Below, in pieces: positions 55,242 through 64,000 of a stretch of 64,000 nucleotides of DNA; within the stretch, counting starts at the first letter, position 1, and each line of letters begins with the position of its first letter. The DNA lies in NCBI GenBank assembly GCA_028554755.1, contig JAPTOF010000005.1, positions 4,721,501 to 4,785,500 of the forward strand, given 5' to 3'. The notes below the pieces were generated by a model. It did no database searches and was not told the DNA's origin. It saw nothing but the letters and a program-made list of their open reading frames with translations. The DNA is from Cordia subcordata (lineage: Eukaryota > Streptophyta > Magnoliopsida > Boraginales > Cordiaceae). Both the position numbers and the translations under genes were made by a program.

Positions 55242-58200
55242 TTAATCTTCAACCACATATCTGTTCCTCCTAGCACCAAAAGCTATTCTCTGCCAAGTAA
55301 GAAATAAAAAGAATTAAAATTGAAGTTTCCAAGAAGATATACTTTAGAGTTTTTCATAAAATTTAAATAAAGTTTCAGTCTTGTAGGCACAGCTTGCTTA
55401 ACTGAGAATATCTGGGAGTAGGCTTTCCATCCAGTAAGGTATCGAATATATGTAGGTTTGGCTGATCCATTTCTGGGGATAGATCTAATATTTGGAACAA
55501 GGAATTTTGCAACCTGCACATGCACAGAACAGTGGTAACATTTGGGGAAGAGAATCCGGGTGTTCAAGTTCATAAGTAGATATCATATACATAAACAGGA
55601 AGTATAACTTCCATGTATAATGCACACCAATTCATGACCAAATTTCAGTTCCATGATAACCATATTAAATTCAGCACAAAAGTGTTTTGGCCAAAGAACA
55701 ATGTTCACAGGGTCTTAAATGTGATGATGAAATGACTTTTTACCTACAATTAACTACAGGACATCTAAAGAAAAAGTCAACTACTACGGCATATCTGCCC
55801 ACTGATGCAACCAAATTTTGCTTAACAAAGCATATCCACTGAAAGATGGACATCCATCTCCTAAAGGAAATATCTTAAAGTGAAACCTTTATAGCATTAT
55901 CCCTTTCAGGTTATAATATGTTAAGGTAGTTGACAAATCAAAAGACCACATTACCACAACTGATCTAAGCAACCACATATTCTTGGTTTGACACAACTGA
56001 TCAAAGCAACCATATTTTCTTGGTTTAAGGCAACAAAAGGAAATTATGATTACTTCAGATGTATAAACCATACCTCCTCAGCAGGCTCAGCCAGAACATT
56101 AATGAAAAACTTGGCCTGCAATGCATGTAGATTTTTGTTGATAATGGAACAAATAGAAAAAGTAAGAAAGATTGAGATGAGGATTTGCCTGTTTTGTGTT
56201 AGCACCAGACATGAGAAGATCAGTTGTGACCATTCCTGGCTGGACAAGATACAGACCAAGCAACATGAGAGAAGAAATTTTCCTTCTTCTTTCTGAGGGA
56301 GTGGGGGGCCCGCAATTGCAAAGTACATGGTGGAAAGAGCAATATATTATACTTTGTGCAGCTCATAGCCCCCAAATTGAGCTCCCCTTGAATAATCAAA
56401 AGATAAGGGGGTACATTTTATGGAGAAATATTTTAATGTCTAGCCACTAAAAATTTTAAAAGTTGAAGCACAACTTAATTAGGTATATCTTCGTAACTAA
56501 AACTATTTTGCGTCTTAATAATTCTTTGGGTTCATTGAAACACTGATAATCTATCCAAATTCATAGAACACCATTCATATTCAATGGACAAAGAACTAAT
56601 AAGAACAAAGCAAAAGAAAGTGGGAAGATAACAGTCAAAGATAGCCTTAGCAATCAAGTCAACTTATGAGTTGAGTTTTTCCTTTAGATTCTTGTTCCGA
56701 GCAAAACATGCACAGAATACTTTTGTGGGAAAAAACCTAGATTGAGTCCCAGAATTATGACATGATGGACCTTGAACTGGAGACACCAAAGGCAGGCCAG
56801 TAGATTGGCAACACTGAGAACAGAACTTCCAAAGTAAGATTTAGGAAAATTTCTTCTTACAATTTGAAGATCTCAAACAAATGAAAATTTTATGAAAGTA
56901 AGATCATCCTGTCTTTGATCTATAAATATCAACAAGAAGCAACCAAGCAACTCTAGATATTCCAGTGAATTGCTATGTTTCATAATTAACTTTTCTCTTT
57001 TTCTTTTTTGTTTATTAACTGATTTTCTTTCAAGTCACCAGTAAACCAAATAGTAATATGTATTTTCACCTAGGAATGCAGTTAGGGGCTACCTGTAATA
57101 TCTGGATACCTTTACAAAACCCATCTTTACTTTTTGGCCAGACCAAGCTTTACAAATAGGCCTCCCTACAACGTTGATTGCTTTTGCAACTTTGGCTCAG
57201 TAATCTTCTGAAGTTCTCTTGAGCCTTGACCATAGTTATCAAAATCGTACGATTCACGATTCGGATCGTACGATTCGATATGATTCACCAATAAAACGAT
57301 ACGTATCAAAAGGTGAATCATAGCTATTAGTGAATCGTTGCCGAATCGTACGATTCACGATTCGAATGGTGGGATTCACCTACGATTCATTGAATCACCA
57401 CGATTCACATTGAACTAAATTTAAAACGCACATTAAAAAGTCCATTTGCTAAGGTAAAATTGAAAACTTATTGCAAACCCAAAGAAACCAGAAAGAGAAG
57501 CCCATTTGCTAGATGATTAAAATATCTTCCATTCAAACATCAAAGATCGAACATAATAAATCTAGAAAAGAAACAAAAAGAAAGAAAAAATAAAAACATA
57601 GTGTTTTACAACATAAGATGATTTTTATATAACTATAAAGTAATATGGTATTGAACCCATTAACATATACTTATTTTACTCTTTTCCAGTAATTTACAAA
57701 TTATAATTACATGTTCATATAAACTAAAACCTAAATATTTTTATCTTCCAATATCTAATTGCTTCTAAATTTTACCATTAAAATAACCTAATATAACAAA
57801 AAAACATGTACCAATATCATTTCAAATAAAAAGTTTTAATGCTAAACATCAAATGGAACCATGATATATTTGTTTTATGTACTTTTAAGTTTGTGGCCGA
57901 ATCGTTACGATTCACGATTCGATACGATTCACGATTAAAAAAAATGACATTTCGATTCACGATATGATTTACGATTTGACAACTATGGCCTTGACAGATT
58001 AATGTTGCTATTATCACAACCAAAATGTACTCAATTTTATTGTCACTTCATGAGACCTCTTATCAACTAGGATATTTAATCAGCTTAAATTTTTTCAAGC
58101 TGGTATCTTATTTTCTTATGGATTTCCTAAAGATGTACTTACCCCATTTAGGATGACTCAATGATGTAGAAGATTACTATGAACTCCATAATGTAGATTA

Positions 58201-61093
58201 ACATTAAAATCAAGCTGGCAAGTTCGTCTCCAAAAATGCTGTTAAAGAATATAATGTATTTCCTTATTTTATGGTATTAAATTAGGCAATAGTCTAGATT
58301 AGGTAATTAGTCAAATTGGTTTCTTTATTGTTCTAATTTCCTTAGTACTCTAGTTACTATATTAATCTAGTTTTTAGACTTGGTCCCCAAGTTATGAGGC
58401 TTATAAATAAGTCCTTCCGTTGTATTCACTATAGATCAACAATTCACAATGTAGTCTTTAAGAGTATCTCTCTTCTAGAGCCACCATTGATGGTGGCTCC
58501 AACCATTTTCAGCATTTTCATATTTTCTCTCCATATTTTATGTTTTATATATTTTTCACATGGTATCAGAGCCACCCTTCTGGTGGCCCGTTTCCCTTAA
58601 AAAAAATAAAATCAAGCAGTCATGTTAGCCTATGGGTCACACGACTATCCAAATCTAAATAGTCTAAATCCAAGTCAAGTCCAAATCGAAGTCTAATCCA
58701 GTTACCAGTTCTCAATCTAAGTTCCGTCCAATGGTCATGGGGATTCATTACACCAAAATGGTGCACACGACCCCCAAAATCAATCCTGATTCCATCTTTG
58801 TTCAAGGTTAGACGAGCCGTGGTAACCCTTCCCTTCCACGAAGATCAAGTTTTCTATTGAAGACCTTTCAAACTCAAGGTCGTATCTCTAATACCACCTT
58901 CAGTTTGAGAGAGGGCGTTAAAGAATATTTTAGTTATTAATGTATTTCCTTATTTTATGGTATTAAATTAGGCAATAGTCTAGATTAGGTAATTAGTCAA
59001 ATTGGTTTCTTTATTGTTCTAATTTCCTTGGTATTCTAGTTACCTTATTAATCTAGTTTTTAGACTTGGTCCCCAAGTTACGAGGCTTATAAATAAGTCC
59101 TTCCGTTGTATTCACTATAGATCAATAATTCACAATGTAGTCTTTATGAGTATCTCTCTTCTAGAGCTACCGTTGGTGGTGGCTCCAACCATCTTCAGCA
59201 CTTTCATATTTTCTCTCCATATTTTATGTTCTATATATTTTCCACAAATGCAATGCTACACTTAGTAAGAAATAAGTTCAATACTTTCAAGTTCAAAACT
59301 TTCAGTGCTTTCTGTATCTTAAATAAAGAAGTCAAGACATTGTTCTAGGAATTTTCATATGCGTATCATTAGGAGTATTAAACAGCAGAAATGATAGCAT
59401 ACTTGAAACTTCTAAGAATTTTTTCTGAAATCATACAGAATAGCAACATACCTACAGAACTTTCATGGGTGGGGATTAAGTATTATTAGCTTTATACGAT
59501 TATTATAAGATGTCTAAGGAAACAGTAATCAGAAAGTGAAATTAAATTATAATTATCACAGGTCCCCCATACATAGCGGTTCAACAACCTCTATATATAA
59601 CAAAGTTACCAGCAGGAATATGACATACCGATAAATTATGCACTACCACATTATTCACATCTTGCATTTTCAACTCTGCCTGTAAAACATCGAAGAAGTT
59701 ATGAGCGGTGGAGAGGGCAACTGCAGTTGCAGAACCTTAGGAAGTTTATTCAGCTACATGCAGTTATTGGGTTAACTGAAAAATAAGAAGAATAAGAATT
59801 TACAAAATTAACGAATAGCAAAAACTGCAAAAAGATTAAATAGGATATTCTGATGGTCTGTAAAACAGTTGTGCAAGAGGTTTGTGCCAAGCAACTTCAG
59901 TAGCAGGGTTCAAGAACTGACAAAGTTATGACAGTAATATAGCCAAAATATATCTAAACATCACGTCAACTCTAAGTACATCAGACATGCAACGTTGAGA
60001 CCCTAAGTTACTCAACTTGTTTGTGGAATCTATTGAACTACATCACTGACCATGATTACTTTCTTAAAGACTAGATTAATCATAAGAATTGAATAAAATG
60101 ATGATAACTAGCATTTATACTTCTGTATACATAATAAAATATGCATAAGAATTTGAATAATAAATACTTGCATGTTGTAGAAAATAGTATGTAGAAGTTT
60201 GATTAGATGAAAGCATATATTAAAACTAATAACTAGGATAACTTAAATATGGATGGCATTACATTGATGAAGCCAGTGGTTTTCTTTCTTCCGATCCTAG
60301 TTGTTTAAGAATTAAGATAGCTATACAACTGGCAGAGCTAGAACTATTCTCTGATTACTGTAAAGTAGCTGGTCAAGGTCCTGTTGTAGATGTATTATCT
60401 CTATGAAAGGCAATTGACAACATCCATTAATAACTGGACAGTCATCTTTTTCTTTCACAAATATTCTAAATTGTGTTGATTGATATTAAGTACCCAGCAG
60501 AACTGGTTCAGCCATTTAGGTTCAGTAACTAGGTTTGCAATTTCTTGAGCAAGAGGAGAAAGAGTGACACTATGCTCTAGTTTGTTGGACTATTGAAGTG
60601 TTTATAGTTGCTTCAGGCATTATTTGAATATCTAGACTAGTTAGTTGTTCACGAACATAACACTTGAGTGAGGCTGAATAGAACTCTTTAACTTGTTTGA
60701 ATATATCTACTTCTAATGCCCCTACTCTTACTCTCTTCTCTTCTGTTTTGCTTCTTTCCCACTAACAATCTCAACTTTGATCACATGAGAGAATATGATC
60801 TAAAGAATAGCTATAATCTTTGAGTGAAATGTACAGTAAAAATTATAGCTCCAAGTGTAGTAGTTAAACACATGCCTGCAGTGATTTTGTTAGATGCACC
60901 ACACTGCGCTTTGTTGCCCCATATGCAGCAAATCTTAGGAAAGAAAAAAAATAATAACTTTGAGATGGCAAGAAGATCATAAGACAACTTAAATGCATGC
61001 ATAATTCAGGTAGTGAGCCTGAATAGCTTGGATATTGCAAAACAATAAAGAAGTCAGTTTTATTGGAAATTTGTAAAAATGTAACATGAAGGG

Positions 61094-61137
<44 letters not shown>

Positions 61138-62911
61138 AGAAGAAAGATGTGCTACAGCAGGAATTGTTCAAACCAAATTGGTCCACTATTATGAGCATTA
61201 TACTGGGTTTTGCCTGGTCAAGCCTATCTGTGCAATTCGATATGCTACTCAAACGTCATGTGGAGAACACTGTATGCTCATCAATTTATGTCAAAAAATA
61301 GTTAAGTCCATACTGATAAAGGCACCCATATAGTTGGCTGATTCTCTCGTTAGAAAAATGGAAACTATTTCTAAATTAACTTTTCAGAAAGGACGTAATT
61401 TCCATAAGCCAATTAGAGAAGTTTGCATACGTAGACAACGAGGAAGCGTATCAATCAAATAATCACAGAGAATTGCATAATAAGTAGAGAAATTCAAAAA
61501 TTTCCATCCAGATTGTTCCCTGCCCCCATCAAACCAGCCCGCTCAAGAACGTGCAATCCTAGTAATATAAGAATGTGTAGGGAAAAGTTTACCTTGGTGT
61601 TGGTCTTCCATCTGAACCAGCTCCATCAATATTAAATATGTGACCTCCTCGAGGTTGATTTAGCATCATGTTTATTGCCTAAATAAAAATATGTTAGAAA
61701 ATATCACTTGCTTGGGTGCAGCTCAACATAGAAAAGCTATATACCTCTCGACAACATATCATCAGACCAAGAGTATTTGTAGTGACAACTTCACTGCAGG
61801 AAATTGAATCAACCAAAAGAACACAATTGCCTGAAAAGGAAAGGTAGAGAGAAATAAAGTATAACAACAGCTCACATTAGATCTTTGTCCAAAGCTTCGA
61901 TCAGTGGCTTGTACGTATACGCATTTGATCCTGCATTGTTAATCTGCATGTTCTCAAGGTGTAAGAAAGCAGTGAAATATTGGAAAGATGACTGCCATTA
62001 GTGGTGAAATCAAAGCATATTACAATATCAAAAGTTGATAAGATTATAATCATTTGTGTCAAAAACAAATTAACCGAGCTTTAAATAGACACCAGTATTT
62101 CTGTTAAACAAAGAAGTTTCATATACACCAGAGAGTTGAATAATATGATGAAGAACAATAATGCCTGATACTTTCTCTTTCTTTCTTCTTTTTTTTTCTG
62201 GTTTTCTCCTTTCTTTCTTCTTTTTTAAAAGATGGTTAAAAAATCCTAGGTGATAGAGGTAGAAAAACCATTTCACTATAGGAAGACTGCATTCTTGAGA
62301 ATCACATTCACTTACCTAAGACCCTCGGTTTCGCTCTAAGAGAACATCTAAATTTTCTATAGTCAAAAAAAGATCCATGAGAATAGATACAGTGTTTGTA
62401 AGAAAGATTCTGCAACAAGATCATAGAATGCGCACAAAAACATTAAAATGATTTACCCATATGTCAACATATCCAAGGTTCTCCTGTGCAAATGCAACTA
62501 AATTCTTCACATCAGTAGCCTCTCTAACATCACACTTGGTACCCTGCATCCAACCATGTTGCACATAAGAGAGTCAGATGAAGATCGTGAAGGTAGCAAA
62601 ATATGAACTCTCTCTAATCATTTCATGACTTAATGTAGTAAAGAAATTGATGATGCGTTAGAATTGCAGAAGGTATACCTTGGTTTTGTCAATGGGAAAA
62701 TGAGAAATAGTGGTGAAAGGATTACCAAAGTTGTTATCACAAGTCTCATAGATGGGTTAAAAGAAATCAAAAAATAAATTTTATTATAACCAGAAATGGA
62801 AGTTATCTCTTTGACACATAAAATACGACAGAAGTTATAAAGGAGGTACCCACACATGCTGCTTCCCAGATTCGCCTCTTAAGCCTTGAAGAGCAGATTC
62901 TACTCGCTCAA
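55242..62911 (-). CDS. NOL: Chlorophyll(ide) b reductase NOL, exons 3' of the window edge (11 exons)
   Basis: Exons (minus): 62911-62850, 62543-62457, 61943-61876, 61793-61745, 61678-61593, 60933-60876, 59679-59629, 56239-56189, 56115-56074, 55513-55403, 55289-55242. All join in phase and end in TAA at 55242. This plastid short-chain dehydrogenase starts chlorophyll b breakdown by reducing chlorophyll(ide) b to the 7-hydroxymethyl form, together with NYC1. Visible motifs: GTKCDVREATDVKNLVAFAQ, DIWINNAG (structural NNAG), HIFNIDGAGSDGRPTPRFAA, catalytic YGATK (YxxxK), LSPGMVTTDLLMSG, then AKFFINVLAEP and the C-terminus FGARRNRYVVED. The N-terminal transit peptide and TGxxxGIG nucleotide site lie beyond 64000. 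No stop or frameshift is seen in any exon. The 56,116-56,188 and 59,680-60,875 introns have GC donors. Confidence 0.95.
55935..56028. repeat. Short tandem duplication in NOL intron
   Basis: Two copies of ACAACTGATC(T/A)AAGCAACCA followed by TATT.TCTTGGTTT lie side by side, with a period of about 37-38 bp. Confidence 0.8.
57230..57988. mobile_element. MITE-like element (759 bp) in NOL intron, rich in CGATTCACGATTCG
   Basis: The terminal inverted repeats are CCATAGTTATCAAAATCG at the left and the complement of CGATTTGACAACTATGG at the right. CCTTGA flanks both sides (57224-57229 and 57989-57994). Both subterminal regions carry many copies of GATTCACGATTCG. It is non-coding and AT-rich in the middle. 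Confidence 0.83.
58240..59246 (+). mobile_element. TRIM (miniature LTR retrotransposon, 1,007 bp) in NOL intron
   Basis: The LTRs are 58240-58560 (321 bp) and 58916-59246 (331 bp), with shared GTATTTCCTTATTTTATGG and TCTTCTAGAG.(C/T)ACC blocks. The primer site TGGTATCAGAGCC directly follows the 5' LTR and a purine tract (TTTGAGAGAGGG) precedes the 3' LTR. The internal region is only 355 bp with no gag or pol. The 5-bp target duplication AATGC is perfect (58235-58239, 59247-59251). It lies on the plus strand, antisense to NOL. Confidence 0.93.
61098..61133. repeat. (GA)n microsatellite in NOL intron
   Basis: An uninterrupted GA run between NOL exons 5 and 6 as counted from the window edge. 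Confidence 0.93.
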
Positions 62912-63754
62912 CTGTAAAAGAAATTAAACTGGTGAAAAACACATAAAATAAATTTTGTATACAGTAAAGTTGATATTACTTTCATTGCCTATTCTTTCAA
63001 TGTTTACTGTTAATAATTCTGAGGTTCCATCCTAAAACTAATTGGTCAATAGTTGAAAATGCCAATTGCAAGCTCTCAAGTAGTTGTGATTGTTGATGAA
63101 AAGCTTCATCCAAATTCTTCGAGCATGTACAATCCCATAGTTGGAGAACAAAAGAACCAATTTTAATGTGAATGATTATGGGAACAAAAGGTAAAGACTA
63201 ACTAAGGATATAATTGTACTGAGTCACACTGAGTTTGCTTCTCAGTGGACACCTCATCATCTGGATTCTTCTTTGCCACATCATCCTTCTCTTTTTGCTG
63301 ATGTGTAACTAGATTCATTACAGCTACAACATTAGATAGCATGAAATCTGGTGAATCCCCATGGATGTCCCATGTTCTATGTTTAAGGTTTATGGACAGA
63401 TCATTATAGTTTTAAGTTCTTTGTGCAAATAAATTTAAATTTGAAATTTTCAGGAGAGACTCATTGTGAGAAAGATAAAGTCTATTTTAAGGCCAGCAAA
63501 ACATGATCCGAATCTTTTACCCCAAAAGGTGGATTGCATAAAGACGAGCCCTAGAAAATAATTTCTAGTGACCTAAAAGACGAGGTGCAAACATGCATAA
63601 ACAGTGAGCATGTTAAGGTCATTACCAAAGCATATTTTATGTGTGAAAACATTTTGATTGCCGCATTTTGACATATGCAAGCAATCGCTTTAATTCCATC
63701 TAGTTGACATTATCTTGCTTGCAAATATTTCAGATTACATGATCAAGTTGTCTA
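62912..63754 (-). other. NOL intron upstream of the first visible exon
   Basis: AT-rich intron sequence with no NOL exon. The preceding exon (expected to encode GSTKGIG-type motifs) is not here, so it lies beyond the right edge. Confidence 0.65.
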
Positions 63755-63868
63755 TTTTTTTTTTTTGTTCCTCCTTTTTGGTTAAAGCCCCCAACTCCAC
63801 GGGATTGAACCGAAAGAGCTCACACCTGAGGGAGATAGTCTCAACCATTTGAGCTATCCCTTAATCCC
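63755..63868 (-). mobile_element. SINE, copy 2 (114 bp)
   Basis: It starts GGGATTAAGGGATAGCTCAA on the minus strand. The A box is TAGCTCAAATGG, the B box GGTTCAATCCC, and the tail is poly-A. Target duplications TGATCAAGTTGTCTA (63740-63754) and TGATCAAGTAGTCTA (63869-63883) differ by one base. It is the same family as 53974-54097. Confidence 0.89.
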
Positions 63869-64000
63869 TGATCAAGTAGTCTAATTAACACAATGAGATA
63901 TCTTCACAGCATAATGTGTCCTGTCAATCTTATAAATGGTCCAAGCCCAAATCTTAGAGATTTCCATGTAACAAGATCTAAATCCAATTACAGCAAATGA

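Noticed and set aside
61086..61301. Open frame with a charged Arg-Glu run
   Set aside because: It comes from a GA microsatellite in a NOL intron.
63755..63868. tRNA-like A and B boxes suggesting a tRNA gene
   Set aside because: There is no cloverleaf or anticodon arm. A poly-A tail and target duplications show a SINE; the same holds for 53974-54097.

Overview
The window is nuclear DNA of a eudicot plant. It holds parts of two host genes with plant-type exon structure, and most of the rest is plant transposable elements: Ty1/copia, Ty3/gypsy, TRIM, SINE, MITE and a Mutator-like element. Nothing in the sequence names the species. No rRNA, tRNA gene or CRISPR array was seen.

Host genes. (1) A leucine-rich-repeat receptor-like pseudokinase lies on the minus strand. 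Its ATG is at 13937, and four exons (13937-12593, 11950-11817, 11359-11119, 272-67) join in perfect phase; the gene runs off the left edge. Its third intron is 10,846 bp because retroelements have piled up inside it. (2) A chlorophyll(ide) b reductase of the NOL type lies on the minus strand. Eleven exons from 62911 to the stop codon at 55242 all join in phase, and the 5' part lies beyond 64000. Its introns hold a MITE with target duplication, a complete TRIM and a SINE, and two introns appear to use GC donors.

Element layout. 1184-2994: decayed Ty3/gypsy pol end and LTR. 2995-3936 and 9000-10907: two inverted copies of a gypsy-derived element ('element X'). It carries pieces of host coding sequence, namely a PPR protein and an L-Ala-D/L-Glu-type epimerase, and is split by a Ty1/copia element at 3937-8990. 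13938-17140: RLK upstream region with a Harbinger-like MITE. 17150-26469: Athila/Tat-type gypsy element on the minus strand with one long LTR. It abuts a truncated LTR of a short copia-derived element (26470-28087). 28776-41331: Tekay-like gypsy element whose 3' LTR is split by a full-length copia element (33425-39711, target duplication ATAAT). 42263-43060: decayed plant-mobile-domain (PMD) fragment. 43900-52780: gypsy remnant with a second RNase H, split by a 6,989-bp Mutator-like element (44464-51452, direct repeat TTGTTAT). That MULE carries a decayed MURA transposase and a decayed PMD gene in convergent orientation. 53974-54097 and 63755-63868: two SINEs with clear target duplications.

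The genes do not form a pathway. The main stories are nested insertion history, host-gene capture by element X, a MULE that carries a PMD gene and has palindromic subterminal repeats, and large TE-filled introns in otherwise intact host genes. All calls come from reading the sequence by eye; no search was run.
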